From NCBI GenBank assembly GCA_018389105.1, contig JACATO010001101.1, positions 186,001 to 250,000 on the forward strand: a DNA stretch of 64,000 bases, given 5' to 3'. The position numbers and the translations under genes are program-made. Below, one piece after another: positions 37,701-52,700 of this stretch; within the stretch, counting starts at the first letter, position 1; every line of letters starts with the position of its first letter. Under the pieces are notes generated by a model. The model did not search any database. It was not told the origin of the DNA and saw nothing but the letters and a program-made list of their open reading frames with translations. The DNA comes from Nautilus pompilius (taxonomy: Eukaryota > Mollusca > Cephalopoda > Nautilida > Nautilidae).

Positions 37701-40700
37701 TGAAGGATTAGTTTTTAATCTATATAAAACATGTCAAGTTTGGCTAGATACATAAATAAAATGCAAAATTCATTCACAGTTTTTATATGCATTTGGATAT
37801 ACTGGATGGCATGACATGGCGCATGCATGCAGTAAAACCTTTAACAACGATTATAGAATTTTAAAAATCTATTTCTTTTTCAATGTAATTTTTATGTTAG
37901 AAGATTTTTAATGTACATTCTTTAAGAAATATTATAGAACGCAACTTTCTGGGACTGATGCACTTATACAAAAACACACTAGAAATTTATTTTAACTGTT
38001 TATTAAAAATCTAGTGTAACTTTGTTTCGCTGCTACATGGAACCTTGTACAAGACCCCCTCAGGAAAAAGAAATGCATATTAATTTGATTTTTAAACCAG
38101 TTTAAATTATCACTAGTGTGTTTTACAAAATTACCAAGTAAAATTATAGTTTCCTGCATGTTATCAGTTATTAGTGGCTTCTTACCTTCAGTGGGTCAAC
38201 TAAGATGATAGAGCTGGCTGATGAGAAGACTATGGTAACAAGCCAGTTAAGTGATATTTTCGAGCCCCATGTAAGGCTGTAGAATAAGGTAATTGTGCAT
38301 CCAACAGAGATGCAAAGGAAAACAAGAATGTATCCTACAATCACTGGCCACAAGGGAAAACTCTGACTTCTCAGTCGATCAAAACTTTTGGATGTTTCCT
38401 CATTTGGAGCCTGACGTCTTTTCTTAGGAAATTTACGAAACTTGAATAAACTAACTATGGCCAGGCTCGGAACAAATGTGATGGCAGTAGTCATCAGGCT
38501 AACAAATAACTGCCTGTAGGTGATTTCTAAGGGCCCGATGACAAGACCCTTCTGTTCCACCGCATTCTCAGTATTGTACCACATGGCACTGGTCATTGTG
38601 AAGAGGCAGAAAAGAGCCACGATGCAAGACAGACGCTGGACTCTTGTGAAGAGACTGTACTGGGGGCGCTGGATCAATGACAGCAGCAAGTGGTTATCAA
38701 ATATGTCAAAGCTGAGACGTTCCTGAAAGAGGTTCATCGAGTCTATAGATGTTGTCTTGAGTGTCAGCAAACTCCTGCAGATCTTTCCATCACTTTTGTC
38801 AAAAGCCAACCAATTGTTGATGAAAAAATAATATCTGAAAACCATAAAACATACAATTTCAACAATTTCCATAGTGAATCCTCATCCAAAGAGTTTTTTC
38901 CTTCTTTAAGCATGCAGTCATTAATGCCAGAGTACAATGCAGCCAAGATGGCATCAACTACAGTACCTGTCACTGTAAAACAATGTATAACTGCACAGTC
39001 TTTAACAATGGCAAAGGTTAAACCTGCTGAGTTTAGTGGAACAGTATAAGAATGATTGTATATCATAATTCAGTGGCATCTTAATAAACAAAATATTCAG
39101 GAGAGGATGAGAATAATGGGAAACTAAGAAATAAAAATTCCTAAGGTCATAGAGTCAGTTCATTCTATCAGTAGAAAAAATGCTGATGTCACTGGAGATA
39201 AAAAAAATGGAAGAGTTTGTACTGCAGCCACTGGAAACAGAAGCTTCAGGTCAAAATGGAATCATCTTCCTAACATACTTGATATTCATCCCAAAAGTAA
39301 TTCTAGTTACACAGCTCTGCACAGCAAATCTGCCAGGTCATAAAAGCTCAGTTTCAATTAAACACAAACAGAATTATATATCATTAAGAACAAATCCCTG
39401 TCAGGTTTTAAAAAATTTTTTTTCACAATCATAATTTATATGATAGTGAAGAAAACAAAACAAACAGAGGGATGTGAGGCATAGTTAAGAGGCTGTCCAA
39501 TTGTATTTAACACAAAAGAAAAACAACAACAACAAAAGAGAGATAAAGCTTCAATGCAAAATAATTTTATTGATGTAATTTAGACATATGGACAAAGTTA
39601 AGCCTCCAAATAATGTCAGAGGGCCCCTTCTATTAAACATATCTTCCCAATTTCAACCTTAAAAAAAAAACACAAAACAAACATTTCATTTTTTTTCCCT
39701 TACATTCAAAGATTATTATTTAATTAAGTGTTATAATAGCAAATGCTTTTGCAACATCAGTAGCAGATTTTCATTGTCCTGAATAGTTTTATAAGCTAGT
39801 AATCCAGTTTAAAATCTGTCCAGTCTGCAGAGTTCAGATGCCATATGGAAGTGCACATATCATACAGAGTTTGGCTGCTTTTTAAATTTGTGAAAAAAGT
39901 GGAATTTATACATCACAACTCACATCTGATTGGTGCCAAGGTCTATGATGGTTACTTTTGACAGGTACCATCTAGGAAAGTGTCCCTCATTATCATGCCA
40001 AATCTTTATCTTCCTTAATGGACCAAGATTTTCACTTGATCTCAATAAGAAACAGGACATAGTGGCACGGTGGAAGTTCTAAAAAATATATATATATATT
40101 TGAAAATAAAAAATACTGAAACAAAGACATCATCCAAGCAAATTTAAGCATGAAAAATAAAAAAAATGTCAACATAGAGCTGTTAAATGTCAATTATATT
40201 CTTTTATATACCAAAATGCCCAAACACATTAGTTGTAACCCAAGATACGTCCTAGATTTTACATCAGCACATGAAAGACAAAACATCATTTTTAATGGCA
40301 AACTTTCATTTCACAAAAGTAATACAATACAGCAATTTTTCAGCAACATTTTCAACCCACCCTGGTTTTCATACTGACCCATGTCAGCTAGCAATGACGG
40401 TTATTAGAAATAAATTAGAGCTGGTACTGTAAAAGCATTATCTCTACAACTCTTACTGGCACATGTCAGAATGGCTTTTCTTCATCCTCTTTTAATATCT
40501 GCAGCATGGAGAGTTTGTGATGCTGACCAGACCAAGTTTGGTGGTTTGTCTCTGAAGAAACTAACAAAAGTCCTCCATCATGTTGGAGTTGAATCTCCCC
40601 TGATAGCACGTGTCCATTGCCTGTGTATGTTGGTGGGGCCTCTCACCGTGCTCATCGCTCACAGCACCAAGGTTGGCTGGGAAGAAATCCATGTGTGAAT

Positions 40701-43700
40701 GAAGAAAATGCAACTTCAGCGACATACGCCAACACATTTCTTCAAAGGTTTTTATCATGTCTTGAACCAACTCGGCATAGTTGTCTGCTTTGTGGTTCCA
40801 AAGAAAATTGCGGACTACCGGTTTGAAAGCCTCCCATGCAGCCAGAAGCCTGGATCGGAAAGTAAACCACGAATTTGTGGTCCGACCAATATTCCAGCCT
40901 TCAACTTGGCATCAGTAAAAATTGCTCCAAAATTTTCTTTCAGATAAAGAAATCCCGCACCTTCAACACTCATTGCCTTTACAAAGCTCTTCATTAGGCC
41001 CAGCTTTACATGCAGTGGTGGAAGAAATATTCTTTGCGGATGTACCAGTGGCACATGTTGCACACTTAACTTTCCTGGAGTGTGGTCTGTTCTTCATGGC
41101 CATTCTTCGATCTTATAGTGATGTGCATTGTCTCATCTATTCCATGAGCACAGGAAGCACGTGTGCACATGTAAGCAGGCAACCACGTGGTTCTCCTGCT
41201 CAGCCTGCTGTGTGTACACAGTACTAAAAAGAACACTCAAAATATATAGCATTAGATTTCTGTTTATTTCTGTAACTAAAAATCCTCACGTATTTGGGTT
41301 AATTATGGTGTCAGATTTGAAAACAGCGTACTCGAATTAGTCTAGGGGACAGACTTTTTTCTCAACACAAAGTTGCACTGACCAGTACACCTCTGGTTTC
41401 ATGGGCATTCCTGGAAGGGCAACATTTGTAGAAACCATTAATGAGCAAAACTGCAGGCACAGAGAATACATTGACACATCATGGCTGCAGAAAAGCTGAT
41501 AGTCCTATTGTTTTGCTCTTTCCAGTCTCACAACAACAGCCATCAAGATTCCAAGCCACCAAAGCAGTAGAGAGAAAGAAAACAGCAGCAGCCTTAAGGT
41601 ACCTCACCTCACGAACCCCGTCTTTTAGCAACCTGATATCTGTGCACAGTTCTTCTCCATACAGAATCAGATACGGCGTGGCTGTCATAATTTTTGATGA
41701 CTGAATGCCAGTATACACCTTTATGACATATAGATGGCTATCTGAGCTGTCGTTATCAACTAATGGCAAAGAGCACCACTGTAAAATAAAAAAAATTTTT
41801 TTAAATCTTGGACTAACACATACATAGGAAACTATATCTTTGCTTGTGCAATTGTAGTTTTATTCTTATTAATGATATATGGGTTCTATTCAGCACTGTC
41901 TTAGTTAAACATACTAAGGTTTTCAGACCTGGAAAACAATCGCATGCCCCTTGGTTGTGAGTGTAAGATACAATCATTGAATCCCCTACTTTATTAAAAA
42001 TACAGGGAATCTTAAGAAGTTATAATTATGAAAAATGTTTCAAATAATTAAAACTGCCCAATCTGGTGCATTGTCACTTTTTAGGTGCTTTAATTCAAGT
42101 TTACAAAGTCATGTCACAGCTAGAAGAGGTCAATATTTCCATGTTTTACTTTGGCTGATAGCAATCACTACAGATGTTCAAATTAAAGCCAGCTATGGCA
42201 TCCGACCAAAGGTTTCATTTGAATGCCCCTCTTATTAAAGTGGTTTTATAGAACATGTTGCAGATTCATGGAATGCGTTGCTGAAATTGGATCTTCAAAT
42301 GGTTTTAAAACTTGTGCTGGATAACCATGTTTATGGAAGGGGCTCTATATAAGCTGTCAACTTCCTACCCCATCCCTGACTTACCTTACAGGTGTTGTGA
42401 GTGTAAAACAACAACAACAACAACAACAAGACAAATAATACTTCATGACAAAAAAAATGTCATCTTTGAAAGTTAAGAGCAGTGACAAAACTGGCCATGG
42501 TGCGCTTTAGTATATTTACTGCCTTGTGCCCCACCTAAAGATAATTCAAAAGATGGCTCTTGAAAAGTTTATTTTGTTAATTCATGTTATAAATAAAATA
42601 AAAATAGTTGATTGTTTCAAAGTGTACAACGTTTCTGCTACACTGGAAAAATACCAACCTTTTCTCAGACTTGCAAAGTAGACTGTGATTGGTTAACTGC
42701 TTCCTCCCTCATTATTTACAGATTATTCCCATTAGTATTTCAATTTCTACATATAATAAATATCTGGAACTATTAATACATTGTTGTTTTTGATTTTCAC
42801 ATGTAATATACACAATATAAAATACTTCACCAAATGTATCAGAACAACAGCTTACCATAAACAAGTAAAAAGAAATCACAATACCAAGAAAGTCCCCCAT
42901 GAGAAGGAACAGAAAACAACTGAAGCACAATGGTGACTAGTCCATGAAATAAGAAAAGGCCCAGATCATCCAAACAAAAGAACATTTATCCCTTTCTTGA
43001 TATCAATGTCTACCAAGCATCCAGCTACATCTCTGAATAATGTTTCCTTCTTAAAAATCACAACTCACCTTCAATCTGTCATTCCGGTCAGCCCTTCTTG
43101 CAGCGACCAGTGACACACTGTAAACAACAAGCATGCAGCAGATGACTGTCAATATGTATGGGTTCTTGGCAACTAGTTTATCAAACTCATTAATGACATT
43201 CTTGAAGTTTAGGAAATTTGGTGAAATAAACATTACTGTAACGGAGAATGTGCCCAGAAAGTTGCTTTTGAACTTGATTGTATTTTCACCCTGCAACCCA
43301 ACGACCTGATAAGAAAAAAATTTTAAAAAGTTAAAAGTAAAATGTTAAACATGTTAAAAATGTCTAACCACCACCATATTTCTTTCCTTTTTTCATGCAG
43401 TGCTAGATTTTATATTAACCATTTTAGTTTCAGTATTATCTAAATAGTTGCAAATTACAAAATAAAATGTGCAAATTTCTCAGGCTGTAGTTTAACTACA
43501 GAGAATTTAACGTTGCTCCCATGAAACTTTCTGCCAGGACTAACTCATAAGCCTGCCATTATCAGAGTATAATCCTTGGAACAAATGCTTCAGCTTTAAA
43601 ATATCCAACTTGACCTACGCTACAGTTTTGTCACCATTTTCAGTGGTCCAAACTCATCAGGCCTCTTGTTCAATCAAGATCTAATGACTCTGTTAATCCA

Positions 43701-46700
43701 GCATGACATGGCTGATGGAGCTGTGATTCTTCCAATCCTTATTAAGATATCATTGCTGTTAGTTAGATTGTTAGAAAAGTAGACAAAGTTTCACCAGGGT
43801 TTAAATATAGGTAAATCTTCTTGAAAATTATTGAACAGCTTTAAATTTGACTATGTAACACTATATATAGCTGAGCAGAATATGAACTCTGTTCTGATGA
43901 TGGATCAACAGAAACCATTTAGCATGAAGTTGATGCTGAGCCTCATTTAAAGCAGTAAACAGATTTACCCTTTCTTCTCAGTCGTTTTTTGTTGTTCTTA
44001 TGGCTACAAAATACTGTCACTCTACCCTTGAGAGGCAGAATACCTTTTTTGTTATTTTTTTTTACAGGGTTAAGAAGAAAGTGAAATTAGTGACTTGCTA
44101 CAGCCAAAATTAAAGTGCGCCACACTTCCTCTGTAGTTTTTAAACATGTTTTGCTTGTTGAGTAGATAAAGCAGGAGAGAAGCAGTAACACCGTACCTTG
44201 GTTACCACCAACTATTACCTGCTGGCCTTTATCTGTATCCCAAGCCTTTCTGTTGCTGTTCCAATACAACATAGTCAGTCTTTGAGCACGGGTCTGTGGC
44301 AGGGTTAGGTTCAACTTTGAAGTTCTTTGCTGACAACTGAAAATTTCAAAGTTTATCCCTTTAAATACATCACACACACACCACACACACACCACACACC
44401 ACACACCTGAAGTCACTCACCAATGGAAGTCACTCACCAATGAAACATCCTATATTTCAGACAAAGCAGCTCGTCCATGGTGCAGGTAAAGTATTATCTC
44501 TGAAAGTGTCTTTTGCATTGGCAATCCTTTACATCATGGTTAAATATTCGATTGACGAGTTTACTGATTTAAACTCACACAAGCAGCTGTGGCCTCAGAC
44601 TCAACAATACTGGTGAATAAACACTGGGGCATTTACTCTAAGGTTACCGTTTAGGGAACAGTGCTGCTTGATGATATACAAAAGGGATAAACAAATCATC
44701 CCCCTACCTGATTTTATAATTTAAAAATAAAAGTAAATGGGATTTTCCAAACTCAAGAGGAGGAGGACAGAAGAGAAAACTCAGTCCAAGGATGTAACAG
44801 TCATCTGACCCGAGACCAACCACACAAAAAACATGGAAGCAGGTGGGGAGGGAGAAACACGATGAAATACACCTGGCAAGTGGGTCACCTCTGCTCCTCT
44901 AAGCACTGCGTGTGATAACATCTTCTGAGCAGGTGCAGATCTCTTCATCACTCTGTCAAAGTTCTCTAAAAAATCAAAGAGACTGCTGTTAATAAAGAAC
45001 AAACAAAACAAAAAAAAACCCACTCATCACCAAATACCCTGCCATAGGAGGAAAGTAATTTTTAAAAAAGAAATAGACCCAAATTTTTCTCAACCACTCT
45101 GATAAATTAAACTCCATTTCAGTCATTTTCATAACTACACACATGCACACCTCAAGTAAATGGAATGAAAGAATAAGCAATTATTTTAAAAAGCAAGGAG
45201 AAATAGAGAGACAAAGACCAGCTGAAATAGCATCATCATAATGGTATCTGACCCTCCCAGAGTTTCATTTGAATGTTCTTAGTGCAATTAGTATTTACTT
45301 ATCTTCAATTTTATATAGTCTCATGACGTGTGCACTTTAACATGTTACTGTGATAGAGACAATGTCTGGCCATAGTGAAATGAACACTTCTTAAAATATA
45401 GTACTATTTTATTCTAAAATCCAGCAAACGTTATTGGTTATTTTAAAAGTCAAACCAAGACTATTTTATAGATATATAACTCAGGACATTTCCCCTTTTA
45501 CACTACATTGGGTAAATGACCATTCTGACTATGGTAAAATTAAATTGAAAGTCAGGATGCTAGAGACCTTGAATCATCAAATGGTTGTGTACAATAACAT
45601 CACCATGCAGTTTTCCAGGCCAGGCCTGCGTTACCACTACTCAGTACCAGCCAGGAAGGCTGATGGTTACACGATGCACTCAATTCACTATTTAACTCAT
45701 AGTTCATTGTGGGTGGTAGTAACTCGAGCAAAAAGGCAGCACAATATGTTCTCCATAAATGCAGGTGCCAAGTGGATTAGCAGAAATCTCGGCTTAAAGG
45801 AAAATAGAACCAGCAGATAGTGAGTGAGTCCTTATAGTATGTGGCAAATCTTTTCTCCAACAAAAGTTCACAGTTCATTTCCAGTAGCTGCACTTGGTTG
45901 GAGAGAAGTAAAGATGCCTACTAGCCTGCCCGTTTATAGCCAACAGTTAAATACAGTGGCAGCATTACAACAGCTTGTTTGACAGTTTGATACATCTACA
46001 ACACCAATACACAAACCTGTCGCTTCAATTCCTGCCAAGATCCATATTGTAGGAAAGTGCAACCTGTGTTATTCCAGTCCAAAAACATCCTGGAAGCATG
46101 CAAGCTCCTTTTCTGGGCACCTTAGATACCATAAAATAAGGCCCATAGAGCTTATACGGAATCAGTTCAACCAATAAGTTTAAGCACCTGCTGCCCAGTA
46201 AAGCAAACTGTATCAAAGGAAATGCTAATTTGTCTGTGAGACTAGGTAATACTTGAGCCAGAGTTCATCCTGCACGTGCTGGCCCTTCCAAGTACTGAAT
46301 TGTCTATTTGTACTTCCCCTATCTATATAACTGTAGTTAACAATGTCTCAATACATATTATCTCAGCTTCAAAGGTGTTCGTTTTAATGTATTACTGTAG
46401 AGTAGTGGACTTGCATGTCTTTAGTGAGTACTTAATGTAACAATATCTTGTTTCTCAGTCTTTTCTGTGTCACCATATCAAAAATCTTTTTACTTGTTTT
46501 AGTTTTTTTTTGCCATAAAAAATGATAAAACCAAGCAAAGATGGTTTTTATAGTAAAAGGAAATATCACATGGAGCCAAAAAATTTAATTAATCAACGGT
46601 GCCACTACATCACCAACTGCAACATCATCACATCAACCTCATGCCATCTTGTTTATAGAAAAAGAAACTATATTCATTACTAGAGAAGGGGGGATGCTGA

Positions 46701-49700
46701 ATGAAATATAAATGTTTGTTTTAAAATTTTTAAGTTACATGGATATGTTAGTTTAACTAACAATTATTAACAAGCCATTGTTTTCACAAATGCAGCATCA
46801 GAACATTTTTTTTTCCTTTGTTTAAAAATTATCCAAATTATAGAACCTACCTTGATGTGTGAGTATCAGGTGTAATGTGGAGTTTCTGCTAACAGATGAA
46901 CTTTGGACATTTAACTGGAAAGTGGGACTATTTGGGTCTAAGGTCACTAAACTGTTGTTATCCAGCTTGTAGCTCCCTGGAGCTGAACAGTAGAATTTGA
47001 ATTTGTGTCCAGAAGGCTCTTTCATATATCTCCCTAAAGCTGTGTAATTCATATCACTTCTCAGGTCTTTCAGCTCAATAACAAAGATGCTGCCTTCAGA
47101 GTTTGACAGCACAAAGGAGTAAAACAATGTGTTGTTGGTGTTGTTTGCAGAGTGAGACTGATTCCAGGTTTCTTTTGATGAATGTATGTTGATGGAGAAA
47201 TGGATGGAAAGACCAGATAACAACACATCTCGTATACCATCAGTTATAACAATGGTCACAGCTGGTGTTGTTGGTTCGTATTTAGGGACCTGATCTTCCA
47301 CACTTTTATATGGGTTTTCTTTATGGCTCACAACCTAAAAGGATAGCAGAAGTCCATCAAAGTCAGAAGTGCACAAAGTTAGACAAAGTATAACCACTCT
47401 ATTTAATATTGTGCTTCACCAGCCATGCGTATTGATATTATATATAAACATACATACACAAAAAACCAAAATAACTAGAATGTCTTTTGTGAAAAACAAA
47501 TAAAGCTAAATAAATCTTAGGTAATTTTTTTAACCTGAATTTTTGGGATCACTTAATTTTGCAGCTTTGTAAAGAAATTGTGGTCTGCAACAGTTCACTT
47601 TCTTTAGATGCTCAGGAAAAATAACCGTAAAACAGTTCTCATTAAGAGTGTATATTAATAATCAATTTTTTAAAAATCTCCTACCTTAAGGTAAAGATAT
47701 TCAGTCTGCTTCAAACCTGATGGAAAAGTAACACTGCTATAACGAGTTGTCAGGTTAACAGTCTTACTGTTGTTCATCAGTTGCTTGACTGCTGACACAG
47801 ATATCGCATCCTGATTAGAATGGAATATTTTAGATATTTCATTGTTATCTAGAACCACATCAGTCATGGAAAGAACAGCCTTCTCAGTGTTGGAAATCAG
47901 GTTGGCAACCTAAAAGTGTGAAAATCAAGGTGTGGTGTGCAAACATTACAATACAGAACATTCACAACACTATAAGGACAAAGAATCACACATCGCTAGA
48001 GATCATCAATTTAAGATAAGAAACCTTCACAATTAGACATTAGGAAATGTATCTTTTCTTTATAGTAATTATGGATTATCTCTTGTAACTACATTGCCAA
48101 AGTAGTGGAAGCAGAATATCTTATAAATATATTTTTACAACCAGAATAGATAACTATAAATCATTAACATACATAAAAAATAAACTTATCTCTTAAAAAT
48201 TACAAAACGATATTTTAACATAAAATGAATGCAAATTTCAACAATAAATGAAAACTTATTTTACAATTTTAGTTTCTTAAGATTCTATTAGGTTTATTTG
48301 TTTTTTAAAGTGTAATTTCTATCTTTAAATCATTGTTTACAAAAGCAACATTTGTTGTAATCTTCAGAAGCTCACATTCCTGTGCATAATTTTCACTTTA
48401 TTTCTAAACCTATTTTGTTTTGTTCCAAGTTCAATATAAAAACGAGGTAATGGACTGTTTTAGCTTAAAAACTACAATGAGAAAAGTGGCAAGTCATATT
48501 TCACAAATATCAAGACCGTTGGAAAGTTAAATATATCATTTTATTTTAAAAAGTTATTTATATAGCAAACATATCCCATCCTTTCTGCATGAGGGCGCAA
48601 GTGATTTTTGATTTGAGTTTCCCGGCTGCATTTGGAAGCTACCGAATTGCACAATGACTGGACAACAGAATTTGATGAGAATTTCAGTTCTCACTTTAAA
48701 ACAGGTGTACAAGTTGAGGTGGCCATGGAACATTGTACAGGTAAAAGTTGCAGATGTAATGTTAGCTAGTACTTAGAAATCACTTCCAGACCAGTGGTTA
48801 ATGGCGACCAGTCAGAGAAAGCTAGTCAGGACCGAGGAATCGCTGAGGAAGCATGTTTAGGTTACAGTAACATCACAAACACAGAGAGATGTTGTATTCG
48901 CATTATCTCCTTGCTGTGGTAAAATTCACTGTAATAGTTTCAGATTCTCCATCCCTTTAAAATGCTTTTTAGGTAAAGAAATTAATAACTTCCACAATCG
49001 CAAGCAAACATTTCAATAATTATCTTCACATCTTAGGAAGAGAAAGCAAGTGTTTTGTTTCTAATGGATCAGAAAAATTAAACAAATGAATGATAGGCAA
49101 GATATGTACAACTATTTCTTTAGGTGACAACCTACCTTAGTGCCATTAACTTTTTGCGAGGCCCTGATGATTAAGGAAGCAAATAAGACAATGTCTGAAA
49201 ATAGGAGGAGCAGATAGTATTATGGAATGTTTATGTGAAAGAAAAGATGGAATACACGTCCATAACTAATTATCCAAATGGAAAAGTAAAGCAAAAATCC
49301 GAAATAAGAATTAAAATAAGAGAAAATAATAGTTTTTTTTTTAAATATACTATTCATTATCAAAGGTAAAAGTAACAACATGACATGACAATTGTTTAGC
49401 ATCATACACAGATTCTTTGTAAGCCATGCGAGGCACAATGGATCTAAAATATTAGCTGTCCACAGAAATTTAAGCTGTAGTTATGGTCCACTCTTATAGT
49501 GGATGATTGTGGAGAACTTTCTATCAGTGACAAATTTAAACTTCCAAGGGTTTCAATCTAGCTGCAGTAGTGTCCTACAAAGGGATTTTCCTCTAACTAT
49601 ACAAGGTTGTAGACAGCTTTAATAACTTTGGTAAAGTTATAGTCCTGATGCTTAGAGACTTAAGGGGCCTTCTGGAAACCAACATAGAACAAAATGTAGA

Positions 49701-52700
49701 TGATATATTTGGTTTTCAAACGAAGATATGATGATTCAAAACTTTTTAATTGTAATTTTGCAAGCTCACTGAACATGCAAAGGCACCATGACATGGTTTT
49801 CCCCACTAGCTATTCATCAGAATAAATTGTCTTTTAATTTTATTTTAAGATAAAATTTGTTGGAATGTGATGTCATAGGGATTTTGCATATTTTTAATGT
49901 TTCATTTATCAATTTTTTTTCCATTTAGCAAATCATAGAATTTAACATATCCACCAAAAAATACAGATAACAAAATTTTCCTATGATACTGCATTTGACT
50001 CAAGCTGTGGTCAAACTGCATTCCAGACATTTGGATGAAAAAGAAGCATTAGAGGGCACCATAAAATGATAATTCTTTTAAATATATTTAGAAAAAATGT
50101 ACACAATTTTATTTTTTTATAGACATACCTGTTAATACTGAAAATTTCTTGCTTATAAATTTTGAAAGGTCAAGCACATAAAATTGAAAAGGTTTATACT
50201 TACCATTGGCAAAATTCTTAAGCTCATTTCCACTCCAGGATATACTTTTGGCTTTGTTGATGATTGAGCTGAGGGTTTTCAAGAATTTATTCTTTAAAAT
50301 AAATTTTAAAAAATATACATTATTTATATATACACACACACACACACAAATATTTCTCACAAAAGAATAAGCAAAAAGTGTTTCCAAGCCTAACATTGCA
50401 TGTACAAAATGCATCATTACAGTCATCTTCTCCAAAACTCATGTGAAAACCTCTTCTCTCACAACCTACAGTCTTTGCACATGACCAATAGGCTATAAAC
50501 TGACCATGCACACGCTTTAAGTCAGTTTAAGAAAAGTCTAGATGTCATTTAACACAAAATGAGGTGGCACCAACCATAGAGATGGTTTCAGGAAGATTGA
50601 CACTGCCATTTCCTCCCAGTACAACATTCGTTGCAGTGTTGTTTCGACAGCACTAATAAGGTACCATAAGACCAACCACTACATGGATAGACTTTGTTCA
50701 GGTCACACATGGTATACAACTCTTATAAAGATTACTGTCTTGCCACCCGTACCAAAAGAAACCAATCATAAGATTTCAAAGAAGACAGTTCACAACAGAC
50801 TCCATGCTAGCAGTATGCAGTACCAATACCATTGCTGCATATCTCACTAAGATTGCACCACCAACAGCTACACATGCAATGGGCAACACAACATTGCTAC
50901 TGCAGGTTGAAACACCAGGTACCATGTCCCTTACACCAACACACCCCTTGGCCTACACCATTAACTAGCATGATCAATTTGCGGCAGGGCCTGGAATTCA
51001 AGTTGGCCAGAGAACTAATCTTGTCGTCATTAGAAGAGGTGCCACGACTAGTGTCAGATACAGGGATGAGATCATTGTGTCTGTAGTCACCTCACTGGCT
51101 CATGAGGTCCCAACCTCATCTTTATGGATAACAATGCCCATCTGCACCACGGCTTCCATGTGTGGCCTGCACGATCTCCAGACTTCAGTCCAATTGGACG
51201 TTCTTGGGAAGTTTGTTTGTGGTTACCAAATCCGCCCACTGTCTCGTGATCAGCTGAAAGTGGATCCAGTTGAATGACAGCCGGATCGCCTGAATTAGTG
51301 GACATGCTTCCCTGAAGCCTTTTCTGCTACAGAAACTCGGTGATCATTTTCAGATTGACATTTCTGCGTTTATTTCAAGCACAATCTTGTTTTTGCCCAA
51401 CAATTTGTCAGCTTTTTCTTTTTTTTATGGAATCGAAACAATGTGCAGGTCCTCTTCAGCCAGAATATGCCACCATACAAGCACTATGGGCTGGGATTCA
51501 CTTGTCTTATTTTTTTTGAGATTAAGATAATAAGTTCATGCATCACTTTAAACAACACTAATTACACGGTAAAACCTGATACACAGCCAACATCTCAGTT
51601 GCAGTTGTGTGCTCTTCTTCATCCCACCCTAACAACACAATCTCAAATTTCAAGATCTCATACACCAACCGTACTGTAGATTATTTATTCCCACCTTTTC
51701 TACAATTTCCCTCCGCCATTTGCATACTTATTATTTCAAACTTCTGTTTTTGTGTCCTTTTACTTAAAACTTAGTTTTAAGACAACTATTTGTATCTTCA
51801 TATCCCCACATTTTACTCATTTTTCTTTGTTTACCCCAACCTTTTGCTTTCTCATTTTCATAACTCCACACCACCATCACATATTCTTAACATTTGTTTA
51901 CCTGGATTTCTACACAATCCAACAGAGGTACATTAAAAGTGCATCTCACAAGAAGCAGGGAGTGATGCACTTTCATTTGAAACAACATGTATATTTAAAA
52001 GAAGTACTGATCTTTTGAACACAAGATATTAACTAAAAATTTTTAAACACACACACACACAACCATATTTGGATAAGTGATGGAAGGTACTTTTTAACTG
52101 CTGAGAACAAACATCTGCACCCGTACAGAAGCAAACATGATAGTTACCTGTCACCTGTCAGCACTGCTATGAACCTGACCCAGTCAGACATGTCGATGTT
52201 TCTAATCTAAGGTAAAGATGAAATAAGTTTTACCAATCTCAACTTATCAGATATTGCAGGAATCTTATAAAGAGGAATTCTATTTATTCACAGTCTCACA
52301 GATGGGCCTCTTCAGATTCTTTTGATTATTTTCAGGAATAAAGAAATTAGGGTTTTGTTTATGGACCTGGAGACACCAAATTTTGATTCTGGAAAGTTTC
52401 TTTTCTGCTTCTTACCAGTTCATCAAAATATATGTTATTAGAATTCAAGTACTCCTTTAATTTATCCATTTCTCGTTCTTGTCTCTGAAATAGGAAAATT
52501 AACATAAATCAATTAATAATGATAACATCTAAAAATGCATTAATACATTTTAACCAATTAAAATTAGTACTATCATTATGATGTTGTTTAGTCAGTTATG
52601 AAATGAACAGAGGAAATAGATTATAAGATACAGAATCTCCCAGAAAATATGATGAAGCAGGTAATTAAAATTATAAGAACTCTAGCTGTCATTGATACAA

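Noticed and set aside
38690..39049. 119-codon + strand ORF
   Set aside because: Overlaps polycystin exon 14 in antisense; no family resemblance.
45434..45820. 128-codon + strand ORF
   Set aside because: No domain, no signal, and it lies in an intron of the opposite-strand gene; compatible with chance.
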